A stretch of 64,000 nucleotides of DNA from an uncultured Bacteroidota bacterium (GCA_903926385.1 CAIYIS010000080.1:1-64000), one strand, 5' to 3'. Counted from the first letter of the stretch, positions 1 through 8,812 are shown. A program made the numbers and translations. The notes: generated by a model from the letters alone, not told the origin.

Positions 1-23
1 AGTCCCAAACAATGTCTGGGACT
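1..23. other. Hairpin at the left edge of the window
   Basis: AGTCCCA and TGGGACT form a 7-bp perfect stem that closes further after one mismatch. No clear T-run follows on either strand, so it could be the end of a terminator or attenuator of a gene to the left, which is outside the window. Confidence 0.35.
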
Positions 24-189
24 AAACAAGATAAACATCCATCGAAATATCGCTGTATGCCTTCTTTCGGTTGATGCAAATATAGGAAAAAAATAAATGA
101 GGTTTTATTTGTTTTTTAAGACAGTACCTCGCGTTTGCGGGAGTAATTACTGCAAAAAGTTTTAAGTAATAAACATAAAAATAAAACTA

Positions 190-395
190 ATGGATTTTTG
201 GAAATTATTATCAACTACTTACTACGGAGGTATTATATCTATTCTTTTGGAGGTTTGTTCATTTTATGGGTATTAAAATTTCCTCAATAAAGTGATACAG
301 GTTACCAGTCTGATATGAAAAGGTGGGTGGTAGGAATCGTATTTATTTTAATGGGAATAACACAAATTATAGCAAAGTTATTAGGTAAACTGTAA
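190..395 (+). pseudogene. Decayed small membrane-protein gene
   Basis: From the ATG at 190 the frame reads MDFWKLLSTTYYGGIIS and then stops at about 274. Shifting by one base after the T/G run near 247-250 gives a continuous membrane-like sequence (GGLFILWVLKFPQ), then an in-frame TAA at 288-290, then SDTGYQSDMKRWVVGI and FILMGITQIIAKLLGKL, ending at TAA 393-395. The pieces read as one protein of about 67 residues with two hydrophobic segments, broken by a frameshift and a nonsense codon. I do not recognise the family. Sequencing error could explain the frameshift but not easily the stop as well. Confidence 0.5.
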
Positions 396-413
396 AAAAA
401 AATTCAACCCCCG

Positions 414-581
414 TAAGCGCGAAGTTGCACTTCGTGCTTAGTTAAGAATGTAAGTTATACTTCCCCCGTTGGTCCTAGCGTCCCGCTACGTCCTGATTAA
501 TCGGCATCATGCCGAAAATAAAAAACGGGTAAAGAAATAACTCCGGAGGACTTGTAAAATGAAACGAAGCGGGACGCTAGG
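414..581. repeat. Stacked hairpins and 14-bp inverted repeat (MITE/REP-like remnant)
   Basis: Three structures sit in a row. A 12-bp hairpin lies at 414-440 (TAAGCGCGAAGT, loop TGC, ACTTCGTGCTTA, with one G-U pair). A small palindrome lies at 502-514 (CGGCATCATGCCG). A perfect 14-bp inverted repeat, CCTAGCGTCCCGCT at 474-487 and its complement at 568-581, encloses the palindrome and extends about 4 bp more with one mismatch. There is no coding potential. The layout resembles a short non-autonomous palindromic element, but no target-site duplication is clear. Confidence 0.45.
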
Positions 582-659
582 TTAAACAAGGCTCTGCCCC
601 AAAAGATTGCCTAGTGCCAATTGAACCTTCCCACTTTTTACTTGCACGCATTATATCTG

Positions 660-667
660 TATCTTTG
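660..667 (+). promoter_or_regulatory. Promoter -7 box (TAtcTTTG) for the SDR gene
   Basis: TATCTTTG matches the Bacteroidota -7 consensus TAnnTTTG, about 40 bp before the TTG start at 708. No convincing -33 box is seen at the usual spacing. Confidence 0.5.
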
Positions 668-707
668 AACACTTAAATTTTGAAAAGGAAAATAAAACAA
701 CAATAAA

Positions 708-1559
708 TTGGAAACAGTTTTAATAAGCGGAGGGACGGGGCTTGTAGGCAAGCATCTTGGCAATACATTAAAAAATAAAGGGTATAAAGTTGTAGTATTT
801 GGCCGAACCAATCAAGTCAATTTAGAAAGGACTCCTGTAGATTATATTATTCACCTGGCCGCTGCTAACATAGGCGACAAAAGGTGGACAGCTAAGAGAA
901 AACAATTAATCATCGACAGTCGTGTTAAAACAGCTGAGCTTATTTATGAGCAAATAAAACAAAGCCCAACCAAACCCAAAGCCTTTATTTCGGCATCGGC
1001 CATTGGTTATTACGGATGCATTACTTCAAACAAAATATTTTGCGAAACAGATTCTTCTTACAACGATTTTTTGGGCAATACCTGCAGGTTATGGGAACAA
1101 TCGGCTGAACGTTTTGAGAACCTCGGCATACGAACTGTTAAACTGCGAACGGGTGTTGTGCTTACCCAACAAGGAGGAGCATTAGCAAAAATGATAAAAC
1201 CAATTCGGTTGGGTATAGGTTCAGCAATAGGTAGTGGAAAGCAGTATTTGCCGTGGATACACATAGACGACCTTTGCGGCATTTACATAAAAGCCATCGA
1301 AGATACACAAATGAGGGGAGCATATAATGCAGTGGCACCACACCACATCACTAACAAAGAATTTACCAAAACATTGGCTCATGCTCTTCGCAAACCATTT
1401 TGGTTTCCTAATGTTCCGGCTATGTTTATGAAAATTCTTTTTGGTGAAATGTCCGATATACTTGTAAAAGGAAGTAGAGTATCGTCCGAAAAAATAAAAG
1501 CTGCAGGTTATAATTTTACTTTCTCTGACCTTAGCAGTGCATTAAAAGATTTATTGTAA
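708..1559 (+). CDS. TIGR01777-family SDR epimerase (YfcH/SDR39U1-like)
   Basis: An NAD(P)-binding short-chain dehydrogenase-like protein of 283 residues, close to the family length of about 300. The N-terminus has the Rossmann glycine motif GGTGLVG (residues 8-14). SASAIGYYG (about 95-103), LRTGVVL (about 146) and PWIHIDDL (182-189) are characteristic of the TIGR01777 sugar-epimerase-like family, and the last 45 residues correspond to its C-terminal DUF1731 region. The substrate of this family is not established. The start is a TTG at 708, chosen because the Rossmann strand begins immediately after it and no ATG lies nearby. It appears to be a single-gene unit; the next gene has its own promoter. 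Confidence 0.88.
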   Translation: METVLISGGTGLVGKHLGNTLKNKGYKVVVFGRTNQVNLERTPVDYIIHLAAANIGDKRWTAKRKQLIIDSRVKTAELIYEQIKQSPTKPKAFISASAIGYYGCITSNKIFCETDSSYNDFLGNTCRLWEQSAERFENLGIRTVKLRTGVVLTQQGGALAKMIKPIRLGIGSAIGSGKQYLPWIHIDDLCGIYIKAIEDTQMRGAYNAVAPHHITNKEFTKTLAHALRKPFWFPNVPAMFMKILFGEMSDILVKGSRVSSEKIKAAGYNFTFSDLSSALKDLL

Positions 1560-1732
1560 AATGCAATAATGGTAAGGTAGCATAGCATCATAAATACTGC
1601 AAAGGGCAAATCAACTAAATAAAAATTGCATTCTTATTTATCCGGCCTCAATCAAAATTAGGAACAACAGAACAAGTTAATACTTCCATTTCAAACGCCA
1701 ACACAAACTCCACAATCAATGAAATCATTTTC

Positions 1733-1740
1733 TACCTTTG
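1733..1740 (+). promoter_or_regulatory. Promoter -7 box (TAccTTTG) for acs
   Basis: A perfect TAnnTTTG match 26 bp upstream of the acs ATG at 1767. A -33 box is not obvious. Confidence 0.6.
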
Positions 1741-1766
1741 GGCATTAATTATAATGAGAAAAATAG

Positions 1767-3662
1767 ATGAGCAGAATTTCAACATTCGAAGAGTACGAAA
1801 GAGAATATAAACTAAGTGTAGAAAATCCGGAAGGCTTTTGGGAGTTGGTGGCAGAAGAGTTTGTATGGAAACGCAAATGGGATAAAGTACTGGAGTGGAA
1901 TTTCAAAGAACCCAAGATAGAATGGTTTAAAGGAGCTAAACTAAATATTACCGAAAACTGTTTAGACAGGCATTTGCCTCACCGCGCGAATCAGGTGGCG
2001 TATTTTTGGGAAGCCAACGAACCTCAGGATAAATCGGTGGAGCTTACCTATGGACAACTGTATGAACAAGTGTGCAGATTTGCAAATGTTTTAAAAAACA
2101 ATGGCATTAAAAAAGGGGATAAGGTATGTATCTATATGCCTATGGTTCCCGAACTGGTCATTTCATTATTAGCCTGCGCGCGTATAGGTGCAGTTCATTC
2201 TATAGTGTTTGCAGGCTTTTCGGCATCTGCTCTCTCAGGTCGTTTACAAGACTGCGATTGTAAAATAGTGGTAACCTCAGACGGGGCTTATCGCGGAGCA
2301 AAAGCTATTCCTATAAAAGCTGTGGTAGACGAAGCATTGGAAATATGCCCGGGAGTAGAAAAGGTAGTTGTAGTTAACCGCACAGGAATAGATATTAAAA
2401 TACAGGAAGGTCGGGATGTAATGTGGGACGATGAAATGAAAAAAGCTGACTCCGTTTGTGTAGCCGAAGAAATGGATGCGGAGGACATGCTGTTTATACT
2501 TTATACATCGGGTTCCACCGGAAAACCAAAGGGCGTGGTGCATACTTGCGGAGGATATATGGTGTTCACAAAGTACACATTCGAAAATGTGTTTCAGTAC
2601 AATCAAGGCGATGTGTTTTGGTGTACGGCTGATATCGGCTGGATAACCGGCCATTCTTACATAGTGTATGCACCGTTACTTGCAGGAGCTACATCAGTGT
2701 TATTTGAGGGAGTACCTACTTATCCTGATGCATGGCGTTTCTGGGAGGTGATAGATAAGTACAAAGTAAATATATTTTATACTGCACCCACCGCCATTCG
2801 TGCACTGCAGTCTACAGGTTTATATTTTGTAGAAAAATACAAACTGGATTCCCTTCGAGTTTTGGGCAGTGTGGGCGAACCCATAAACGAAGAAGCTTGG
2901 CACTGGTATAACGACAATATAGGAAAACGCAAATGCCCCATAGTGGATACTTGGTGGCAAACCGAAACAGGAGGTATGCTCATTTCGCCAATGGCAGGAA
3001 TTACTGCAACAAAACCGGGTTATGCCACTTTACCTTTGCCGGGTGTTCAGCCCTTGCTGGTAGATGACAAAGGGGTTGAATTGATTGGAAATGGTGTGCA
3101 GGGCAATCTGTGCATACGCTTTCCTTGGCCTTCTATCATTCGAACTACGTATGGAGATCACGAACGCTGCAAGCAAAGTTATTTTTCCACTTACCCCGAT
3201 TTATATTTTACAGGCGATGGTTGCAGACGTGATGAAGACGGTTACTACCGTATAACTGGAAGAGTGGACGATGTGATGAATGTGAGTGGTCACCGTATCG
3301 GCACAGCCGAAGTAGAGAGTGCTATCAATATGCATTTTGATATTGTGGAATCAGCTGTGGTGGGATATCCGCATGATATAAAAGGACAGGGTATTTATGC
3401 CTATGTTATTTGCACCAATCACAGCAAGGATATCGAAATTCTGAGAAAAGAAATATTAGCTGAGGTAACTAAAATAATTGGCCCTATAGCTAAGCCGGAT
3501 AAAATTCAGGTGGTGTCGGGCTTACCAAAAACCAGAAGCGGAAAAATAATGCGTAGAATTCTAAGGAAAATTGCCGAAGGCGATTTTAATAATTTGGGCG
3601 ATGTTTCTACTCTATTAGACCCTCATGTGGTCGAAGAAATTAAAGCAGGAGCTATAAAATAA
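1767..3662 (+). CDS. acs: Acetyl-CoA synthetase (AMP-forming)
   Basis: Cytoplasmic acetate:CoA ligase that activates acetate through acetyl-AMP to acetyl-CoA. At 631 residues it is slightly shorter than the 650-residue E. coli enzyme. The N-terminal ACAS_N region, the adenylate-forming P-loop YTSGSTGKPKG (about 246-256), TWWQTETGG (about 395-403) and the C-terminal PKTRSGKIMRR (about 586-596) are all present. The lysine in SGK is the catalytic residue known in the family to be regulated by acetylation. No Pat/CobB-type regulator is visible nearby. The gene is monocistronic or leads into the glycosyltransferase 81 bp downstream. Confidence 0.96.
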   Translation: MSRISTFEEYEREYKLSVENPEGFWELVAEEFVWKRKWDKVLEWNFKEPKIEWFKGAKLNITENCLDRHLPHRANQVAYFWEANEPQDKSVELTYGQLYEQVCRFANVLKNNGIKKGDKVCIYMPMVPELVISLLACARIGAVHSIVFAGFSASALSGRLQDCDCKIVVTSDGAYRGAKAIPIKAVVDEALEICPGVEKVVVVNRTGIDIKIQEGRDVMWDDEMKKADSVCVAEEMDAEDMLFILYTSGSTGKPKGVVHTCGGYMVFTKYTFENVFQYNQGDVFWCTADIGWITGHSYIVYAPLLAGATSVLFEGVPTYPDAWRFWEVIDKYKVNIFYTAPTAIRALQSTGLYFVEKYKLDSLRVLGSVGEPINEEAWHWYNDNIGKRKCPIVDTWWQTETGGMLISPMAGITATKPGYATLPLPGVQPLLVDDKGVELIGNGVQGNLCIRFPWPSIIRTTYGDHERCKQSYFSTYPDLYFTGDGCRRDEDGYYRITGRVDDVMNVSGHRIGTAEVESAINMHFDIVESAVVGYPHDIKGQGIYAYVICTNHSKDIEILRKEILAEVTKIIGPIAKPDKIQVVSGLPKTRSGKIMRRILRKIAEGDFNNLGDVSTLLDPHVVEEIKAGAIK

Positions 3663-3717
3663 GGGCGAGATGAAAATTAAAATTTTGTTAAATCATACTT
3701 CGTTCCTGAATTTCCTT

Positions 3718-3725
3718 TATCTTCG
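3718..3725 (+). promoter_or_regulatory. Possible -7 box (TAtcTTcG) for the GT2 gene
   Basis: TATCTTCG differs at one position from TAnnTTTG and lies 18 bp before the GTG start at 3744. Confidence 0.35.
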
Positions 3726-3743
3726 TTTTCCAAAAATATTTTT

Positions 3744-4457
3744 GTGTCCGATAGCCTAGTAATAATACCTACTTATAACGAAAAAGAAAACATAGAACGT
3801 ATGGTTCGTAAAGTGTTTTCGCTCGGACACCCGTTTCATTTATTAATTATAGATGACGGCTCTCCCGATGGCACTGCAGCCATTGTAAAACAACTGATGC
3901 AGGAATTCAGCGGAAGATTGTTTATGGAAGAACGCTCGGGCAAATTGGGCCTTGGTACTGCATATATTCATGGATTTACCTGGGCTTTGAAACATACTTA
4001 TCAATACATATTCGAAATGGATTGCGATTTTTCGCATAATCCTGACGACCTTGTTCGACTGCGCGAAGCATGTGTAAATGGTGCCGATATGGCCATCGGT
4101 TCGCGCTATGTGAAAGATGGAAAAATAGAAAACTGGCCCAAAGGCAGAGTGCTTATGTCGTATTTTGCTTCGGTATATGTGCGTATTGTACTTGGTGTAA
4201 ACATACACGATACCACTGCAGGATTTAAGTGTTATACACGAAGAGTGCTGGAGAAAATACAATTCGAAAAAATAAAGTTTGTGGGATATGCATTTCAAAT
4301 AGAAATGAAATACACCGCTTACAAATTAGGTTTTAAAATAGCTGAAGTGCCCATAACCTTTACCGACCGACAAGAGGGTGTTTCGAAAATGAGCAAAGGA
4401 ATATTCAAAGAAGCGTTCTGGGGAGTACTGCAGATGCGCTTTACAAAACATAACTAA
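3744..4457 (+). CDS. Polyprenol monophosphomannose synthase-like glycosyltransferase (GT2)
   Basis: A family 2 glycosyltransferase of 237 residues, resembling dolichol/polyprenol-phosphate mannosyltransferase (DPM1-like). It would transfer a hexose from a nucleotide sugar to polyprenyl phosphate at the inner membrane face. It has IPTYNEKEN at the N-terminus, the nucleotide-binding DDGSPDG (about 36-42), the metal-binding MDCDFSHNP (about 92-100) and GSRYVKDG. There is no C-terminal GtrA-type membrane domain, so it is the catalytic-domain-only form. A GTG at 3744 is the likely start, since the conserved N-terminal strand follows directly. The M28 peptidase follows after 16 bp and may be cotranscribed. 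The exact sugar is inference. Confidence 0.88.
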   Translation: MSDSLVIIPTYNEKENIERMVRKVFSLGHPFHLLIIDDGSPDGTAAIVKQLMQEFSGRLFMEERSGKLGLGTAYIHGFTWALKHTYQYIFEMDCDFSHNPDDLVRLREACVNGADMAIGSRYVKDGKIENWPKGRVLMSYFASVYVRIVLGVNIHDTTAGFKCYTRRVLEKIQFEKIKFVGYAFQIEMKYTAYKLGFKIAEVPITFTDRQEGVSKMSKGIFKEAFWGVLQMRFTKHN

Positions 4458-4473
4458 ACTAAATTATACGGAT

Positions 4474-5697
4474 ATGAAAAAAATTACGCTGATTGCTTTA
4501 TTGATAAGTTCGGCACTGGTTAATGCACAACAAATACAGATAGACCGAGTAAGAAAAGATATTAAATTTTTGTCGGATGATAAGTTAAAAGGCCGAGGAA
4601 CATCTTCGCCCGAAGAGCATATTGCAGCCGATTACATAGCCGAAAGTTTTAAAAAATGCGGATTGAAACCAAAAGGAACAGGCGATAGCTATCTGTACAA
4701 TTTTCAGTTTCGCAAACCAAAAGATAAAACAGATACTGTAGGAGGAGAAATGGTTTCAGCTATTGATGTTGTTGGATTTTTAGACAATCAGGCCGAAAAC
4801 ACAGTGGTGATTGGAGGGCATTACGACCATCTAGGATTGGGAATGGATCACAATTCGCTTGATGCAAATCCGGAAGGGAAGATACATAACGGGGCAGACG
4901 ATAATGCTTCGGGTACTGCCGGAGTAATGGAACTGGCTCGTTATTTTACCGAAAACAAAACAAAAGAGAAATTTAATTTCCTGTTCATTTGTTTTTCTGG
5001 CGAAGAGCTTGGACTGTATGGTTCCAAACGTTATTGCGAAAACCCAACCATTGATTTGAAGAAAGTGGATTACATGATTAACATGGATATGATAGGTCGT
5101 TTGAACGACTCTACAAAACGTTTGATTATTTACGGAGTTGGAACAGCTCCTGACTGGGTTTCGATGATTGATAAATTGCCTACATCCTTTTCCATTAAAA
5201 AAGACAGTGCAGGTATCGGCCCGTCTGACCAGACTTCATTTTACCTGAAAGATATTCCGGTGTTGCATTTCTTCACAGGTCAGCATTCCGACTATCATAA
5301 ACCAAGCGATGATTTTGAAAAAGTAAATTTTGAAGGAGAGAAAAAAGTGCTGGAATATGTGGTGCAGATTATTGACGAAACTCAAAAACTGCCTAAATTA
5401 AAATTCCTGAAAACAAGAAGTGTTGACAGTGGTTCGCATAAATATAAAGTTACCTTGGGCATCATGCCTGATTATGCTTTTGATGGTAAAGGAATGCGTA
5501 TTGATGGTATTACTGACGGAAAACCTGCAGCAAAAGCAGGTGTTTTGAAAGGCGACATCGTTATTAAACTTGGAGATACTGTGGTGGAAAGCACCATGGA
5601 TTACATGAAAGGATTGGGTAAGTTTAAAAAAGATGATACAACTGAACTTACGGTAATAAGAGACGGAAAAGAAGTAAAAATTCAGGTTACATTTTAA
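4474..5697 (+). CDS. Secreted M28-family zinc aminopeptidase with C-terminal PDZ domain
   Basis: An exported metallopeptidase (407 residues) with a signal peptide ending near residue 18 (ALVNAQ). The M28 zinc-site motifs are in order: GGHYDHLG (about 115), ADDNASG (about 139), GEELGLYGS (about 176), NMDMIGR (about 204) and HSDYHKPSDD (about 271). Residues about 325-407 form a PDZ-like domain (GITDGKPAAKAGVLKGDIV). Such enzymes remove N-terminal residues from peptides in the periplasm or outside the cell. The M28 plus PDZ arrangement is common in Bacteroidota. It lies 16 bp after the glycosyltransferase, though I see no functional link. Confidence 0.92.
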   Translation: MKKITLIALLISSALVNAQQIQIDRVRKDIKFLSDDKLKGRGTSSPEEHIAADYIAESFKKCGLKPKGTGDSYLYNFQFRKPKDKTDTVGGEMVSAIDVVGFLDNQAENTVVIGGHYDHLGLGMDHNSLDANPEGKIHNGADDNASGTAGVMELARYFTENKTKEKFNFLFICFSGEELGLYGSKRYCENPTIDLKKVDYMINMDMIGRLNDSTKRLIIYGVGTAPDWVSMIDKLPTSFSIKKDSAGIGPSDQTSFYLKDIPVLHFFTGQHSDYHKPSDDFEKVNFEGEKKVLEYVVQIIDETQKLPKLKFLKTRSVDSGSHKYKVTLGIMPDYAFDGKGMRIDGITDGKPAAKAGVLKGDIVIKLGDTVVESTMDYMKGLGKFKKDDTTELTVIRDGKEVKIQVTF

Positions 5698-5782
5698 TGA
5701 AAAAAAGCCAATCGGCAACCGATTTGACTAAAGAAAACACAAAGTAATTGCATGTGGCAATAAAAATTAAAAACCAAATCAC

Positions 5783-7117
5783 ATGAAAACGCTTATTAAA
5801 AACGCAAACATTGTTAACGAAGGCAGAGTATTTTCGGGCAGTGTACTGATTGAAAACAATATTATTTCTAAGATTTCGGAACACGAAATACAAGTGAAAG
5901 CCGATAAGGTGATAGATGCCAAAGGCAATTATCTGTTCCCTGGCTGTATTGACGATCAGGTGCATTTTCGGGAACCGGGTCTTACTCACAAAGCAGATAT
6001 TTACACCGAATCGAAAGCGGCTATAGCCGGAGGTGTAACATCCTTCATGGAGATGCCCAACACCATTCCTAATGTGTTTACCCAAAAATTACTGGAAGAT
6101 AAATACAAGATTGCTTCCAAAAGTTCGTTAGCTAATTATTCTTTCTTTATGGGCGCTTCTAACGACAATCTGGATGAGGTGCTGAAAACAAATCCTCAGA
6201 ACGTATGCGGTGTAAAAGTGTTTATGGGTTCATCTACCGGAAACATGCTGGTGGATAATCGTCAGACGCTCGAAGCTCTTTTCGAAAAATGTAAAATGCT
6301 TATTGCTGTTCATTGCGAAGACGAAGAAACGGTAAAAAAGAATATGGAAAATTATGTACGCAGCTATGGCGAAAATGTGCCAATTCAGTTTCATCCGGCC
6401 ATCCGCAGTGCTGAAGCTTGTTATAAATCATCTTCGCTTGCTGTAGAGCTTGCCAAAAAATATAACACCCGACTTCATGTTTTGCATATTTCCACATCTC
6501 AGGAACTATCGTTATTTGAGAACAACAAACCCATAAAGGAAAAACGCATTACCTGCGAAGTATGTATTCATCATCTGTGGTTTTCTGATCAGGATTACCC
6601 TCGATTGGGCAACCTGATAAAATGGAATCCGGCAATTAAAAATATAAACGACAAAGCCAATTTACTTCGTGCCGTTATTGATAACCGTGTTGACGTTATT
6701 GCCACCGACCACGCTCCTCACACGCTTGAAGAAAAATCGCAATCATATCTAAAAGCTCCATCGGGAGGCCCTTTGGTTCAGCATTCGCTGGTAGCTATGC
6801 TTGAATTTTTCCACAACCGACAAATTACACTCGAAAAGATTGCTGAGAAAATGGCTCACTCGGTAGCCGATTGTTTTCTGATTTCGAAACGAGGATATAT
6901 TCGCGAAGGATATTATGCTGATTTGGTGCTGGTAGATTTGAATTATCACTGGACAGTGACTAAAAATAATCTTTTGTACAAATGCGGCTGGTCACCATTT
7001 GAATGGCAACTCTTTCGTTCAAAGGTAATGCAGACATTTGTCAACGGTCATCTGGTTTATGATAACGGCCTCTGGGACGAAAAAACTAAAGGTTCGCGGT
7101 TAAAATTCGACAGGTAA
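5783..7117 (+). CDS. pyrC: Dihydroorotase (Bacteroidota type, altered HxH motif)
   Basis: Amidohydrolase-fold enzyme of 444 residues for the third step of pyrimidine synthesis (carbamoyl aspartate to dihydroorotate). It has IDDQVHFREPG (about 54-64), the metal-bridging lysine in GVKVFMGSSTGN (about 143), HCED (about 176), HVLHISTS (about 232), the substrate-binding region NPAIK, and the catalytic aspartate in ATDHAPHT (about 306-313). The first histidine of the usual DxHxH metal motif is glutamine (DDQVH). I recall the same substitution in other Bacteroidota dihydroorotases, so it looks lineage-specific rather than a lesion. The start is an ATG 85 bp after the peptidase gene. Confidence 0.92.
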   Translation: MKTLIKNANIVNEGRVFSGSVLIENNIISKISEHEIQVKADKVIDAKGNYLFPGCIDDQVHFREPGLTHKADIYTESKAAIAGGVTSFMEMPNTIPNVFTQKLLEDKYKIASKSSLANYSFFMGASNDNLDEVLKTNPQNVCGVKVFMGSSTGNMLVDNRQTLEALFEKCKMLIAVHCEDEETVKKNMENYVRSYGENVPIQFHPAIRSAEACYKSSSLAVELAKKYNTRLHVLHISTSQELSLFENNKPIKEKRITCEVCIHHLWFSDQDYPRLGNLIKWNPAIKNINDKANLLRAVIDNRVDVIATDHAPHTLEEKSQSYLKAPSGGPLVQHSLVAMLEFFHNRQITLEKIAEKMAHSVADCFLISKRGYIREGYYADLVLVDLNYHWTVTKNNLLYKCGWSPFEWQLFRSKVMQTFVNGHLVYDNGLWDEKTKGSRLKFDR

Positions 7118-7153
7118 AACTTTCACCATACTAATTTAATATTTCATTTTCCC

Positions 7154-8494
7154 TTGCTTTACTGGATTACAAAACCAATAGCGTATATTTTTTACCATAT
7201 CTATTATAAGATTGCTTATAGAGGATTAGAAAACATACCCGATAATCAGCCGGTAGTTTTTGCTCCCAATCATGTGAATGCATTTATCGACCCGGTCATT
7301 CTCGGTGTACTGACCCGAAGGAAAATTCGTTTTTATGCACGCGGAGATGTGTTTAAAAGCCGAATTGCCAAAGCTGCCCTTAATAGCTGGAGCATAAGTC
7401 CGATGTTTCGATTGCAGGAGGGATACGGTGAGATAAAGAAAAATGAAAAAAGTTTTCTCGAATGTAGAAACCTGCTAATGGATAGCAAAGTGGTTTTGCT
7501 TTTTCCGGAAGCCATCTGCATTCAGGAAAGAAGATTGGCACCGCTAAAAAAAGGATTGTCGCGTATTGTTTTTCAAGCCGAGGAAGCACTCGATTTTAAA
7601 AAAGAAATTTGGATAGTACCAGTAGGATTAAACTATTCTGCTGCATGGAAGTTTCGTAGTAAGTTTTATATCGAAATAGGGAAACCTATATCCGTAAGCG
7701 AATACGAAGCCCGTTTTAAACAGGATAAAGTGCGTGCCATAAATGAATTTACAAAGGCTCTTGAACAAAAGATGCCTGCGTATATGGTGATCATCAATAA
7801 CCCCAACAATGATATTCTGTTTGATGATTTGGTAGATATTTACCTCCCCGAATGGATAAAAGAAAAGGGGGGTGACCCAAAAGACTTGCACCATCAGAAT
7901 GATGCTACCAAAGAAATGGCAGCTATGGTTAATCACCTCGAAACGCAACATCCTGATTTATTGAATGAGTTAAAAGAAAAAGTGGTTCCCTATTCAAAAC
8001 TATTGAAAGAAGAAGGCTTGCGCGACCACCTGTTATATCCCGAAACAATAAGCAAGATGAATTTCTTCAGTTTTATTGCAGAAAGTCAGATTATATTATG
8101 GGGAAGTATTCTTTATTTTTTCGGACTGCTTACTAATTATCCACCTTATTTTCTGGCCAAACGTTTCAGCGATAAAAAAGTTAAAAACATAGAGTTTTAC
8201 GCATCGGCTTACCTTCATATTTCCATGTTTGTATGGTTATTTTATTTCGGGGTTCAACTATTAACCGTTGCCCTGGTGTTCCGAAACTGGAGCTTGCTGG
8301 GGCTTTATGCCTTCACGGTAATTCTGATGGGTTACTTTAATTTGTGGTATTATCCCGTTCGCAAAAAAATATTCGGACGTTGGCGCTTACTTCGCATGGT
8401 CCAGAAACAAAGAACCACTGTGGAACAACTTATAAATACACGTGCCGAAATTATCGACCTGATAAAAGAAGCAAAGGGTTTATTTGTTGATTAA
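7154..8494 (+). CDS. Membrane-bound 1-acylglycerol-3-phosphate acyltransferase-like protein (PlsC family)
   Basis: A PlsC-superfamily acyltransferase (446 residues) for phospholipid acylation at the inner membrane. The N-terminal catalytic region has NHVNAFID (about 39-46), an H-X5-D variant of the classic H-X4-D. It also has a PEAICIQERRLAPLKKG segment (about 121-137) in the place of the usual FPEGTRS motif. A long C-terminal extension holds hydrophobic stretches at about 300-330 and 350-405, unlike the 240-residue E. coli PlsC. The start is a TTG at 7154, 36 bp after pyrC. Acyl donor and position specificity cannot be told from the sequence. Confidence 0.85.
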   Translation: MLYWITKPIAYIFYHIYYKIAYRGLENIPDNQPVVFAPNHVNAFIDPVILGVLTRRKIRFYARGDVFKSRIAKAALNSWSISPMFRLQEGYGEIKKNEKSFLECRNLLMDSKVVLLFPEAICIQERRLAPLKKGLSRIVFQAEEALDFKKEIWIVPVGLNYSAAWKFRSKFYIEIGKPISVSEYEARFKQDKVRAINEFTKALEQKMPAYMVIINNPNNDILFDDLVDIYLPEWIKEKGGDPKDLHHQNDATKEMAAMVNHLETQHPDLLNELKEKVVPYSKLLKEEGLRDHLLYPETISKMNFFSFIAESQIILWGSILYFFGLLTNYPPYFLAKRFSDKKVKNIEFYASAYLHISMFVWLFYFGVQLLTVALVFRNWSLLGLYAFTVILMGYFNLWYYPVRKKIFGRWRLLRMVQKQRTTVEQLINTRAEIIDLIKEAKGLFVD

Positions 8495-8524
8495 CCAACC
8501 AGACTCAACAAGCCAATTCGTTTC

Positions 8525-8812
8525 TTATTTCTTTTTTCGTTTGCTTTTGTGAGCCGGTTTTTTCTTCTTCTTTTTCCGAGCCGGTTTCTTTTTCTTCTTA
8601 TGAACGGTTTTCTTCTTTTTCTTTTTGTGAGTGGTTTTCTTCTTCTTTTTCTTCGGGTGGCTTTTCAATACCAAATAATTTAAACCTAAGCTTACGGTAT
8701 GCTGTGCCGTTTCATTCGTCAATCGTTGATTGCATTCCGAAACACACTCGGCATTGCCCTCCATTATAAACGAAGTAAACAATACTAGTAAAATAATAAA
8801 TTTGAGTTTCAT
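8525..8812 (-). CDS. Small secreted protein with poly-lysine repeat tail
   Basis: A 95-residue protein when started at the ATG at 8812, where MKLKFIILLVLFTSF begins a clear signal peptide ending near GNAE. An upstream in-frame start at 8893 would overlap the neighbouring stop and place 27 unlikely residues before the signal peptide. The mature part has a short region with two cysteines (AECVSECNQ). The last 45 residues are an imperfect repeat of 5-6 lysines separated by TTH, TVH, PAR and PAH. I do not recognise a family. The tail would be very cationic and could bind LPS, DNA or other polyanions, which is inference. It lies 73 bp downstream of the T9SS gene on the same strand and may be cotranscribed. 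Confidence 0.65.
   Translation of the reverse strand: MKLKFIILLVLFTSFIMEGNAECVSECNQRLTNETAQHTVSLGLNYLVLKSHPKKKKKKTTHKKKKKKTVHKKKKKPARKKKKKKPAHKSKRKKK

Noticed and set aside
2277-2654. Minus-strand ORF inside acs
   Set aside because: Shadow frame of the highly conserved acs gene; no domain. The same reasoning was used for other long antisense frames inside confident genes.
5710-5724. Terminator after the M28 peptidase
   Set aside because: AATCGG-CAA-CCGATT is a neat 6-bp hairpin but lacks a T-run, so termination is not supported.
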